Below, in pieces: positions 43,263 to 51,855 of a stretch of 64,000 nt of DNA. Position numbers and translations under genes: made by a program. The first letter of the stretch is position 1, and every line of letters starts with the position of its first letter. The notes under the pieces were generated by a model, which was not told the DNA's origin, searched no databases, and saw only the letters and a list, made by a program, of their open reading frames with translations. The DNA lies in NCBI RefSeq assembly GCF_000384295.1, contig NZ_KB913037.1:226762-290761 (forward strand), given 5' to 3'. This DNA comes from Amycolatopsis balhimycina FH 1894. Its GTDB lineage: Bacteria; Actinomycetota; Actinomycetes; Mycobacteriales; Pseudonocardiaceae.

Positions 43263-43970
43263 GTGAGTACGGTCATTCTGCTGAGGCACGGCAAGTCGAC
43301 GGCCAACGGCACCGGCGTCCTGGCCGGGCGGTCCCCGAAGGTCAGCCTCGACGACACCGGCCGCGCCCAGGCGGAGAAGCTCGTCGCGCGGCTCGACGGC
43401 GTGCCGCTGGCGAGTCTCGTCGTGTCGCCCATGCTGCGGTGCAAGCAGACGGTCGGCCCGCTGGCCGAGGCCCGCGGCCTCGGCAAGGTCGTCGAGCCCG
43501 GGTTGTCCGAAGTGGACTACGGGGACTGGACGGGCAAGGAGCTCAAGCACCTGGCGAAGGAACCGCTCTGGCGCGTCGTGCAGGCGCACGCGTCGGCCGC
43601 GGTGTTCCCGGGTGGCGAGGGTCTCGCCCAGATGCAGGCGCGCTCGGTGGCCGCCGTCCGCGCCCACGACCGGCGGATCGCCGCCGAACACGGCGACCAC
43701 GCAGTCTGGCTGCTGTGCAGCCACGGCGACGTGATCAAGTCCATCCTGGCCGACGCGCTCGGCCAGCACCTCGACGCCTTCCAGCGGATCGTCGTCGACC
43801 CGGCGTCCATCTCGGTCGTGCGCTACACCGAGACGCGGCCGTTCGTCATGCGGGTCAACGACCACGGCGGTGACCTCGGCGGCATCGTCCCGCCGGAGCC
43901 CAAGCCGAAACGCGGCAAGAAGACCGCCGGAAGCAGCGACGCGATCGTCGGCGGTACCACCGGCCGGTGA
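43263..43970 (+). CDS. Histidine phosphatase family protein (phosphoglycerate mutase-like)
   Basis: This 235-residue protein has the phosphohistidine motif LLRHGKST near the N-terminus, the family arginine in SPMLRCKQT, and the second catalytic histidine in CSHGDV. It is close to the MSMEG_4193-type actinobacterial family that sits next to uppP. The tail after about residue 200 is basic and low in complexity (PKPKRGKK). I chose the GTG at 43263 over the one at 43254 because the latter overlaps the -10 box. The physiological substrate is unknown. The DUF3090 gene that I recall following it in mycobacteria is absent here. Confidence 0.88.
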   Translation: MSTVILLRHGKSTANGTGVLAGRSPKVSLDDTGRAQAEKLVARLDGVPLASLVVSPMLRCKQTVGPLAEARGLGKVVEPGLSEVDYGDWTGKELKHLAKEPLWRVVQAHASAAVFPGGEGLAQMQARSVAAVRAHDRRIAAEHGDHAVWLLCSHGDVIKSILADALGQHLDAFQRIVVDPASISVVRYTETRPFVMRVNDHGGDLGGIVPPEPKPKRGKKTAGSSDAIVGGTTGR

Positions 43971-44017
43971 GGTGCGCCACCTCCCTTAAGCGCTGACACC
44001 GGTACCGGGGGAACCCG

Positions 44018-44023
44018 TAGGGT
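44018..44023 (+). promoter_or_regulatory. Probable -10 box for the M3 peptidase gene
   Basis: TAGGGT lies 39 bases before the ATG. Here an AGGAG Shine-Dalgarno (44050-44054) is also present, so the transcript would carry a short leader, unlike the neighbours. Confidence 0.45.
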
Positions 44024-44062
44024 GGCGGGACCGAGTTGTTCCCCCGACCAGGAGCCTGCCCG

Positions 44063-46117
44063 ATGATTTCGCCGGACAACCCGTTCGCCGCACCCAGCGA
44101 GCTGCCTTACGCCCTGCCGCCCTTCGACCGGATTTCCGACGAGCACTACCGGCCCGCGTTCGAAGCGGGACTGGCCGAGCACGCCGCGGAGATCGCGCGG
44201 ATCGCGACGCAGGACGCCGAGCCGACGTTCGAGAACACCATCGTGGCCCTCGAGCGCGCCGGCGAGCTGCTGGGCCGGGTGGCGAGCGTGTTCTACAACC
44301 TGTCCGGTTCGAACAGCACCGACGAGATCCAGGACATCCAGGCGGAGTTCGCGCCGAAGCTGGCCGCCCACCACGACGCCATCCACCTCGACCCCAAGCT
44401 GTTCGCCCGGATCGACGCCCTCCACGCGCGCCGCGGCGAGCTCGGGCTCGACGAGGAGTCGCTGCGGCTGCTGGAACGGCGGCACACCGACTTCAGCCGC
44501 GCCGGCGCCGCGCTCGGCGAGGCCGAGCAGGCCCGCCTGCGCGAGCTGAACGAACAGCTCTCCACGCTGCAGACGAAGTTCCAGCAGAACCTGCTCAAGG
44601 ACACCAACGAGCTGGCCGTCGTGATCGCCGACCGCGCCGAGCTGGACGGCTTCGGCGACGGGGCGATCGCCACCGCGGCCGAAACCGCGTCCGCCCGGGG
44701 CGAAGACGGCAAGTACGTGCTCACCCTGACCCTGCCGACCAGCCAGGCGTCGCCGCTGGAAACACTGCGGAACCGCGAGGTCCGCGCGCGGATCCACACC
44801 GCGTCGATGGCCCGCGGCAACCGCGGCAACGCCGCCGACAACAACGCTCTCGTCGCCGAGATCGTGCGCCTGCGCGCGGAACGGGCCGCGTTGCTCGGCT
44901 ACCCGAACCACGCGGCGTACGTCATCGCGGACGAGACGGCGAACACCGCCGAAGCCGCCGCCGGGCTGCTGGAGCGCTTGGCGCCGGCCGCCGTCGCGAA
45001 CGCTCGCGCCGAAGCCGCCGAACTCCAGCAGCTGCTGGAAGCCGACGAGCCGGGCGCGACGCTGCGGCCCTCCGACTGGGCGTACTACGCCGCGCAGGTC
45101 CGCCGCGAACGCTTCGACGTCGACACCGAGGCGCTGCGCCCGTACTTCGAAGCCGATCGCGTGTACGCCGACGGCGTCTTCTTCGCTGCGACGAAGCTGT
45201 ACGGCCTGACCTTCACCGAACGGGACGACCTGCCGAAGTACCACCCGGAGGTCCGGACCTTCGAGGTCTTCGACGCCGACGGCAGCCCACTCGGCCTCTA
45301 CCTGCTCGACCTCTACACCCGCGACTCCAAGCGCGGCGGCGCCTGGATGAACACCTTCGTCGACCAGTCCGATCTGCTCGGTCGCAAGACGGTCGTGGTC
45401 AACGTCCTCAACGTGAACAAGCCGCCGGCGGGGGAGCCGACCCTGCTCACCTTCGACGAGGTCGTCACCGCGTTCCACGAGTTCGGCCACGCCCTCCACG
45501 CGCTCGTCTCCTCGGTCCGCTACCCGACCTTCTCCGGCACCAACGTGCCCCGCGACTTCGTCGAATACCCCTCGCAGGTCAACGAGATGTGGATGCTGTG
45601 GCCCGAAGTACTGGCCCATTACGCCAAACACCACGAGACCGGTGAGGCACTGCCCGCGGAACAGGTCGAGAAGCTCCTCGCCGCCCAGCAGTACGGGCAA
45701 GGCTTCGCCACCACCGAGTACCTCGCGGCCTCCCTGCTCGACCAGGCCTGGCACGGCCTCGGCGTCGACGACCAGGTGGGGGAGGTACAACGGTTCGAGG
45801 CGGAAGCGCTCGTGAAAGCCGGCGTAGCCGTCGAGGCGATCCCACCGCGCTACCGCACGACGTACTTCGCCCACATCTTCAGCGGCGGCTACAGCGCCGG
45901 CTACTATTCCTACATCTGGAGCGAAGTCCTCGACGCCGACACCGTCCAATGGTTCCGGGAGAGCGGCGGCCTGACCCGCGAGAACGGCGACCACTTCCGC
46001 CGCACCCTCCTCGGCCGGGGAGGCAGCATCGACCCCATGGACGCCTTCCGCGCCTTCCGCGGCCGCGACCCCGAGATCGAACCCCTTCTCGACCGCCGCG
46101 GCCTCACCGGAGTCTGA
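44063..46117 (+). CDS. M3 family oligopeptidase (oligopeptidase A / Dcp type)
   Basis: This zinc metallopeptidase of 684 residues degrades short peptides in the cytoplasm. The zinc motif HEFGH is at 45476-45490 (residue 472 onward), and the third ligand glutamate lies in the following helix region (PSQVNEMWM). The all-helical N-terminal half (EPTFENTIVALERAG) and the C-terminal YYSYIWSEV motif are typical of thimet-like peptidases. The ATG at 44063 has AGGAG eight bases upstream. The gene ends before a palindromic hairpin and converges on clpP. Confidence 0.93.
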   Translation: MISPDNPFAAPSELPYALPPFDRISDEHYRPAFEAGLAEHAAEIARIATQDAEPTFENTIVALERAGELLGRVASVFYNLSGSNSTDEIQDIQAEFAPKLAAHHDAIHLDPKLFARIDALHARRGELGLDEESLRLLERRHTDFSRAGAALGEAEQARLRELNEQLSTLQTKFQQNLLKDTNELAVVIADRAELDGFGDGAIATAAETASARGEDGKYVLTLTLPTSQASPLETLRNREVRARIHTASMARGNRGNAADNNALVAEIVRLRAERAALLGYPNHAAYVIADETANTAEAAAGLLERLAPAAVANARAEAAELQQLLEADEPGATLRPSDWAYYAAQVRRERFDVDTEALRPYFEADRVYADGVFFAATKLYGLTFTERDDLPKYHPEVRTFEVFDADGSPLGLYLLDLYTRDSKRGGAWMNTFVDQSDLLGRKTVVVNVLNVNKPPAGEPTLLTFDEVVTAFHEFGHALHALVSSVRYPTFSGTNVPRDFVEYPSQVNEMWMLWPEVLAHYAKHHETGEALPAEQVEKLLAAQQYGQGFATTEYLAASLLDQAWHGLGVDDQVGEVQRFEAEALVKAGVAVEAIPPRYRTTYFAHIFSGGYSAGYYSYIWSEVLDADTVQWFRESGGLTRENGDHFRRTLLGRGGSIDPMDAFRAFRGRDPEIEPLLDRRGLTGV

Positions 46118-46139
46118 CTCTCAGCTGTATAACGACCTA

Positions 46140-46177
46140 TACTGCGGGGCAATTTTCGGGAAAATTGCCCCGCAGTA
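46140..46177. terminator. Perfect 38-bp palindrome between convergent genes
   Basis: Two 18-bp arms (46140-46157 and 46160-46177) with a two-base centre form an almost uninterrupted hairpin. Each arm contains GGGGCAATTTTC or its complement. It lies between the converging M3 peptidase and clpP genes and can work as a terminator in both directions. It may be one copy of a dispersed palindrome family. Confidence 0.7.
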
Positions 46178-46215
46178 GTCGGCACCGCTCTCAAAAACCG
46201 CACAGACACGGGGAG

Positions 46216-46812
46216 TCAGGCCGTTGCGGCTCGCTCGCCGGTGACGATGTGGTCGATGAAGCCGTAGGAAAGTGCTTCATCGGCGTCGAACCAGCGGTCC
46301 CGGTCGGCGTCGGTGGTGATGCGGTCGACGCTCTGGCCGGTCTGGCTCGCGGTGATCTCGGCGATCCGGCGCTTCATCTTCCCGAACACCTCGGCCTGGA
46401 TGGCGATGTCGGTGGCGGCGCCGCTGATCCCGGCGGACGGCTGGTGCATGACGATCCGCGTGTTCGGCAGCAGGTAGCGCTTTCCGGGGGTGCCCGAGGA
46501 GAGCAGGAACTGGCCCATGGACGCGACGAACCCGAGGCCCCACGTGGAGACGTCCGGCTTGATCAGCTGCATGGTGTCGTAGATCGCCAGTCCGGCGGTC
46601 ACCGAGCCGCCGGGGGAGTTGATGTAGAAGGTGATGTCCTTCGCCGGGTCGTCGGCGGCGAGCAGGAGCAGCTGGGCGATGAGCCGGTTCGCCACTTCGT
46701 CGTTGACCTCCGTGCCGAGGAAGACGATGCGGTCGCGCAGGAGCTGTTGGTAGACCGAGTCTTCGGATGACTGGCCGGGTGCCTGCATTTCGGGTACGGC
46801 GAGAAGGGTCAT
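46216..46812 (-). CDS. clpP: ClpP-family ATP-dependent protease proteolytic subunit
   Basis: This serine protease (198 residues) forms the barrel that degrades unfolded proteins delivered by a Clp ATPase. The triad is S98 (GFVASMGQ), H123 (MHQPSAG) and D172 (RDRWF). The usual strand FYINSPGGSVTAG is present. The sequence after the active serine reads SMGQFLLSSG where housekeeping ClpP has SMAAFLLAAG. It stands alone, without a second clpP or clpX beside it, so it is probably an accessory paralogue. Actinobacteria often carry several clpP genes. Confidence 0.92.
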   Translation of the reverse strand: MTLLAVPEMQAPGQSSEDSVYQQLLRDRIVFLGTEVNDEVANRLIAQLLLLAADDPAKDITFYINSPGGSVTAGLAIYDTMQLIKPDVSTWGLGFVASMGQFLLSSGTPGKRYLLPNTRIVMHQPSAGISGAATDIAIQAEVFGKMKRRIAEITASQTGQSVDRITTDADRDRWFDADEALSYGFIDHIVTGERAATA

Positions 46813-46929
46813 GGGCCCGACGGTAGGGCCGGTGATCGGCGGCGGGCGGGAGTTTCGCTGTGAGCGTGCGGTGTTCGCTGCGGGCGATGCGGACGGTGCG
46901 AAAGCCGGCCGTGCGGCAGCTGCTGCGGT

Positions 46930-46982
46930 GTCTTGAATGACCCATTCAGGTCTTCGGAGGTCCTGAATGACTCATTCAAGAC
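46930..46982. repeat. Interspersed palindromic repeat (TGAATGA/TCATTCA)
   Basis: Two 21-bp arms (46930-46950 and 46962-46982) form an inverted repeat with two mismatches. Each arm is also a small palindrome: TGAATG-ACC-CATTCA and TGAATGA-C-TCATTCA. This type of element recurs in Amycolatopsis intergenic DNA as far as I recall. The 330-bp gap between clpP and mdh holds this element and a terminator, and nothing else I can recognise. Confidence 0.75.
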
Positions 46983-47087
46983 CTCCAGTGAGCCGCCGAC
47001 CTACGAACCGGGCGTGACTTCGCCGGGGCCCTGGGGGCTGCCGGGCGGTCTGAGCGCCGAGGCTTTGCCGCGGGCGCGTCCGGTATG

Positions 47088-47130
47088 CGAAAAGGGGCCG
47101 CCATCACGAGGTGATGGCGGCCCCTTTTCG
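47088..47130 (-). terminator. Intrinsic terminator of mdh
   Basis: Perfect 20-bp arms (47088-47107 and 47111-47130) flank a three-base loop. It begins 13 bases beyond the mdh stop. On the minus strand the descending arm ends in CCCCTTTTCG, a short T-run, as in a rho-independent terminator. Confidence 0.85.
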
Positions 47131-47142
47131 CGGGGGTGTGGC

Positions 47143-48204
<1,062 letters not shown>

Positions 48205-48232
48205 TCACTCTCGCGGTGACGCCTCGAAACGG

Positions 48233-49435
48233 TCAGGGGGTGAACACGTCGGTGCTGGTGACGAGGACGTCGTTTCCGGTGGGGCTGGCCCCGCCGAGCT
48301 GGGCGGCGCCGCCGGCGATGAGGACCCGGCCGTCGGCGAGCTTGACGGCGCCGAACCGCACGCGGGGCGCGGACAGGCCGGTCCTCGGGCCCCATTGGCC
48401 GGTGGTGGGGTCGTAGACCTCGGCGTGCTGGTAGCCGGTGTCGTAGCCGCCGTATTCGAGGCCGCCGATGGCGATGACCTTGCCGGAGTCGAGTGTGATC
48501 AGGCGGTGCTGGTCACGGCCGATACCCATCGGGGTGACGGGCGCCCAGCGTTTCGTGGCCGGGTCGAACCGTTCGGCTTCGCTGAGGCTGAAGGGGGAGA
48601 AGGTCCAGAGGAGCGGTCCGCCCTGGTGGCCGCCGGTGAGCAGGATCGAGCCGTCGTCGAGGGTGACGGCTTGGGCGTGGACGCGCGCGAGACCGCTGTT
48701 GCTGCCTTGCGCCGGGGTGCCGATGGGGTCGGCGGGTGTCCAGGTGCCGGCGGTGGGGTCGTAGGTCTCGCAGAAGGTGATCCCGGCGACGTCGCTGCCG
48801 GTGTCGATGCTGCCGCCGATCGCCATGACGTGGCCGTCCGGGGTGCGGACCGCGGGGAACGAGGCGCGGGCGTGGATCATCGGCGCGGCCTGTGCCCAGG
48901 TGCCGGTGGCGGGGTCGTAGATCTCGGCTGTGGTGGTTTCGACGTCGGCGAAGTGCGGTGGCTGGTCGGTGGATCCGCCGGCGACGAGGACCCGGCCGTC
49001 GGGCAGGAGGGTGGCGGAGTGGACGAGCCGGCTCTGGTGCAGCGATCCGGTGGCGGTCCACGTGCCGGTGGCGGGGTCGTAGATCTCCGCCGACGCCTGG
49101 GCCCACGGCCTGCTCGACGGATGCCCGTGTGCGCCGCCGGCGGCCAGGACCCGGCCGTCGTTCAGCACGGTGAGGGTGTGGCCGCGGCGGCTGGTGATCA
49201 GTGAGCCGGTGATGGTCCACTGCCCGGTGACGGGGTCGTGGAGGGCGGCGTCGGCGAAGGTCTGGGCGCCTCGGCTGTCGCCTCCGCCCGCCGCGAGCAC
49301 GCGGCCGTCCTGGAGGAGGACCGGGCCTTCGTACTGGTGGTCCCAGACGCGGGGCCACGGAAGGTCGCCCGTGGGGGCCCAGCCGGTGGTCGCGGTGGCC
49401 GGGAGTGCGGTTTGTGCGGTCATGGTCCCGACCAT
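48233..49435 (-). CDS. Kelch-repeat beta-propeller protein
   Basis: The protein (400 residues) has seven repeats ending in a DGRVLxAGG-like strand: DGRVLAAGG twice, DGRVLVAGG, DGHVMAIGG, DGSILLTGG, SGKVIAIGG and DGRVLIAGG. These alternate with EIYDPATGTW strands. This predicts a seven-bladed kelch/galactose-oxidase-like propeller. No signal peptide is visible and no catalytic domain is attached, so a scaffold or binding role is more likely than oxidation. A second ATG four codons downstream (49423) is an equally plausible start. Confidence 0.85.
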   Translation of the reverse strand: MVGTMTAQTALPATATTGWAPTGDLPWPRVWDHQYEGPVLLQDGRVLAAGGGDSRGAQTFADAALHDPVTGQWTITGSLITSRRGHTLTVLNDGRVLAAGGAHGHPSSRPWAQASAEIYDPATGTWTATGSLHQSRLVHSATLLPDGRVLVAGGSTDQPPHFADVETTTAEIYDPATGTWAQAAPMIHARASFPAVRTPDGHVMAIGGSIDTGSDVAGITFCETYDPTAGTWTPADPIGTPAQGSNSGLARVHAQAVTLDDGSILLTGGHQGGPLLWTFSPFSLSEAERFDPATKRWAPVTPMGIGRDQHRLITLDSGKVIAIGGLEYGGYDTGYQHAEVYDPTTGQWGPRTGLSAPRVRFGAVKLADGRVLIAGGAAQLGGASPTGNDVLVTSTDVFTP

Positions 49436-49500
49436 CGTGGCCGGGGGAAGTGATCGTCAAGCGGTTGCCCGAAGGCTGGTCTTTTGGTGCGGTGCTGAGG

Positions 49501-49554
49501 TTCTTTGGGGCAGCCGGGTTCTTCGGGGCAGCCGGGTTCTATCGAGCGGCCGGG
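49501..49554. repeat. 18-bp tandem repeat downstream of the MarR gene
   Basis: The unit TTCTTCGGGGCAGCCGGG occurs at 49501-49518 (one mismatch) and 49519-49536, followed by a degenerate third copy to 49554. The last copy overlaps the 3' end of the MarR gene. It may reflect slippage. Confidence 0.6.
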
Positions 49555-49982
49555 GCGTCGGTGACGTTGGCGGCGATGCGGTGGAGGAGGTCGGCGAGCT
49601 GGGCGATTTCGGCTTCGGTGAGGCCTTTTCGCATGCGCTGGTCGTGGGCGATGGCGGCTTCGGCGAGGCGGTGGAAGAGCTTCTCGCCGTCGTCGGTGAG
49701 GGTGACCAGGTGGACGCGGCGGTTTTGCGGGTCGCGGCGGCGGGTGACGAGGCCGGTGGTTTCCATGCCGTTGAGGTGGTGGGTGAGGGTGGCGCCTTGG
49801 ATGCCGACGGCGTCGGCGAGTTCGCGCTGGTTGGCGACGGGTCTGGTTTTGAGGGAGATGAGGATCTGCCAGACCGGCTGGGAGCCGCCGGCGGCGGCGA
49901 GTGCCTGGTCGAAGGCGCGGCCGGCGGTTTTGGCGGTGCGGGCGAGGACGACGCCGATGGGGGCGGTGACGGGTGCTGGCAC
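49539..49982 (-). CDS. MarR family transcriptional regulator
   Basis: This 147-residue winged-helix regulator has the recognition helix in IQGATLTHHLNGME and the wing TRRRDPQNRRVHLV, both MarR hallmarks. It starts with GTG and is divergent from the NTF2-like/VOC operon. A palindromic TCTAA-CGA-TTAGA lies between the -35 and -10 of that operon's promoter, so autoregulation and repression of the operon are likely. The ligand is unknown. Confidence 0.9.
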   Translation of the reverse strand: MPAPVTAPIGVVLARTAKTAGRAFDQALAAAGGSQPVWQILISLKTRPVANQRELADAVGIQGATLTHHLNGMETTGLVTRRRDPQNRRVHLVTLTDDGEKLFHRLAEAAIAHDQRMRKGLTEAEIAQLADLLHRIAANVTDAPAAR

Positions 49983-50010
49983 GGGATGACCGTACCGCAG
50001 ATGCCGAGAA

Positions 50011-50049
50011 GTCTAAGCGTTTGACATCTAACGATTAGACTTCTAACGT
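50011..50049 (+). promoter_or_regulatory. Promoter with embedded MarR-type operator
   Basis: TTGACA (50021-50026), a 17-base spacer and TAACGT (50044-50049) form a strong sigma70-like promoter for the gene at 50077. Inside the spacer, TCTAA-CGA-TTAGA (50027-50039) is a perfect inverted repeat. A wider pair, GTCTAA (50011-50016) and TTAGAC (50035-50040), overlaps it. Binding here would block RNA polymerase. Confidence 0.75.
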
Positions 50050-50076
50050 TATCGGCATCGAAGGAAGGGGAACGCG

Positions 50077-50487
50077 ATGAGCACCGAAGAGCAGGTTCGC
50101 GAGTTCGGCCGGGTCTGGGCCGCCGCCGAGGAACGCGGCGACACCGAGGTCCTGGCTGGCCTGGCCGCCGACGGCTTCCGCCTGGTCGGGCCGCTCGGCT
50201 TCGTCTTGGACCGCGAACAGTGGCTGGCGCGCTACGGCGACGGCGGGCTGGTCACCGAAAAGCTGGACTGGGCCGGCGTCGAGGTCCGCGACTTCGGCGG
50301 CGCCGCGATCGCGATCGGCGTGCACGAGCAGGTCGCGACGCACCGGGGGAATCCGGTGAACGGCCGGTTCCGTGCCACGCACGTGCTGGTCCGCGACGAC
50401 GGCCGGTGGCGGCTGGCGAGCATCCACCTCAGCCCGATCGGCGGCCCGCCGTCGTTCGCCCGCGCGCCGGAAGGGGACGAGCGGTGA
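50077..50487 (+). CDS. NTF2-like (DUF4440/SnoaL-type) protein
   Basis: This 136-residue protein has a cone-shaped NTF2-like fold: an N-terminal helix (VREFGRVWAAAEERGD), then LAADGFRLVGPLGF and the terminal strands THVLVRDDGRWRLASIHLS. Such proteins are small enzymes or binding proteins. A purine-rich GGAAGGGG precedes the ATG. The next start codon overlaps its stop (GTGA), so it forms an operon with the VOC protein under the MarR-controlled promoter. Confidence 0.85.
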   Translation: MSTEEQVREFGRVWAAAEERGDTEVLAGLAADGFRLVGPLGFVLDREQWLARYGDGGLVTEKLDWAGVEVRDFGGAAIAIGVHEQVATHRGNPVNGRFRATHVLVRDDGRWRLASIHLSPIGGPPSFARAPEGDER

Positions 50488-50849
50488 GCGTCGAGCTGAA
50501 CCACACGATCGTGTGTGTCACCGATCGAGAGAAGTCGGCGGAGTTCCTGGCCGCGATCCTCGGCCTGCGGACCGGTCCCGTCACCGGGCCGTTCGTGCCG
50601 ATCGCGCTGGCGAACGGCGTGACGCTGGACTACCTGCGGGTGGATCACGTGACGAGCCAGCACTACGCGTTCCTGGTCGGCGACGAGGACTTCGATGCCG
50701 CGCTGGCGCGGATCCGGGCGGCGGGGATCACGTTCTGGGCGGACCCGTTCCACGATCGGCCCGGCGAGGTCGGCACTGTGAACGGCAGCCGGGGGATCTA
50801 CTTCGCGGACCCCGACGGTCACAACATGGAACTGCTCACCCGGGCCTAG
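50484..50849 (+). CDS. VOC family (glyoxalase/bleomycin resistance-like) protein
   Basis: This 121-residue protein has a vicinal-oxygen-chelate fold made of two beta-alpha-beta3 units. Likely metal ligands are the histidine in LNHTIVCV, the histidine in QHYAFLVG and the glutamate in HNMELLTR; GIYFADPDGHNMEL is the family's C-terminal signature. It is translationally coupled to the NTF2-like gene. With a MarR regulator alongside, a role in detoxifying a small molecule is plausible but not shown. Confidence 0.88.
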   Translation: MSVELNHTIVCVTDREKSAEFLAAILGLRTGPVTGPFVPIALANGVTLDYLRVDHVTSQHYAFLVGDEDFDAALARIRAAGITFWADPFHDRPGEVGTVNGSRGIYFADPDGHNMELLTRA

Positions 50850-51170
50850 GGGGACAGCCCCGGAGGCCGGGACCCGTAACCCGCACCGGGATTCCACTTC
50901 GGCCTCTCCGGCCGGTGATCGGCCGAGCCGGACGTCGCGCGGGTGATCGTGCCGATCACCGGGTGGACCGGAGGCGCGAAATCGTTTTCCCCGAGTATTC
51001 ATTCACGTTCATCGGGAATGAGTTGCGAAGAATTTGTCGAAACGTGAGCAATGTTGCGTTGCGGTACGGCTGCGCGGCGTTGCTCCGTTCAGCGGGGTTT
51101 GCTTCCATGATCCTTCCGCTACCATGGTCCGGCCCCGGTCCCCAATTCGGATGTATTGGGAAGGATTCCG
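50850..51170. other. Intergenic stretch without a recognisable gene
   Basis: The 321 bases between the VOC gene and the DUF4360 gene show no coding frame with normal codon bias. GC drops towards the right end. It should contain the promoter of the secreted protein, but I could not find a convincing -35/-10 pair. Confidence 0.5.
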
Positions 51171-51800
51171 ATGCTGTCTGCGGTCGTTGCTGCCGTAATG
51201 GCGCTGTCCTCTGTGGTCACCCCGCATTCGTGGAACACTCCTCCGCCGCCCGACAAAATCGTCATCGACGTCGTGAACGCCAACGGCACCGGCTGTCCGG
51301 CCAACACGGCAGCGGTGGCCGTTTCGCAGGACAACACCGCATTCACGGTAACTTACAGCGTGTACACGGCACTGGTCGGGGTCGGGGCCGGGCCGCTGGA
51401 CGCCAGGAAGAACTGCCAGATCGGCCTGCGGGTGCACGTGCCACAGGGCTTCACCTACGGAATCGCGCAGGCCGACTACCGCGGATTCGCACACCTGGAA
51501 CGCGGCTCGACCGGCCTGGAAAGAGCGAACTACTATTTCCAGGGTAATTCCCCGACGGCTTTCGTCCAGCACCCGCTGACCGGTCCGTTCGAGGATGACT
51601 GGCATTTCACCGATTCAACGGAGGTCGGTGCGATTGCGTTCAAGCCGTGCGGTGAGGAACGCAACCTGAACATCAACACCGAATTGCGTGCGGCGGCCGG
51701 GACGTCGGATCCGAAGAAGACGACGAGCTACGTCACGATGGACTCGACCGACGGCAGTATCACCACCACGTACCACTTCGCGTGGCTGACCTGCCCGTGA
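51171..51800 (+). CDS. Secreted DUF4360 protein
   Basis: The product (209 residues) has a short signal peptide (MLSAVVAAVMALSSVVT) and is probably secreted. The body matches the DUF4360 pattern: NANGTGCPANTAAVAVSQDNTAFTV-like start, a conserved RKNCQIGLRVHVPQGF segment and a closing cysteine near the end (WLTCP). Four cysteines could form disulfides. I chose the ATG at 51171 because GGAAGG lies six bases upstream. The family occurs in fungi and actinobacteria, and its function is unknown. Confidence 0.85.
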   Translation: MLSAVVAAVMALSSVVTPHSWNTPPPPDKIVIDVVNANGTGCPANTAAVAVSQDNTAFTVTYSVYTALVGVGAGPLDARKNCQIGLRVHVPQGFTYGIAQADYRGFAHLERGSTGLERANYYFQGNSPTAFVQHPLTGPFEDDWHFTDSTEVGAIAFKPCGEERNLNINTELRAAAGTSDPKKTTSYVTMDSTDGSITTTYHFAWLTCP

Positions 51801-51808
51801 TCGGGTGA

Positions 51809-51855
51809 GACCGCCGGGGTCGGCGCGGTCGATGGCCGCGCCGACCCCGGCGGTC
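51809..51855. terminator. Bidirectional hairpin between convergent genes
   Basis: Perfect 20-bp arms (51809-51828 and 51836-51855) flank a seven-base loop. It lies just after the DUF4360 stop and overlaps the stop codon of the FUSC gene coming from the other side, so it can end both transcripts. Confidence 0.8.
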
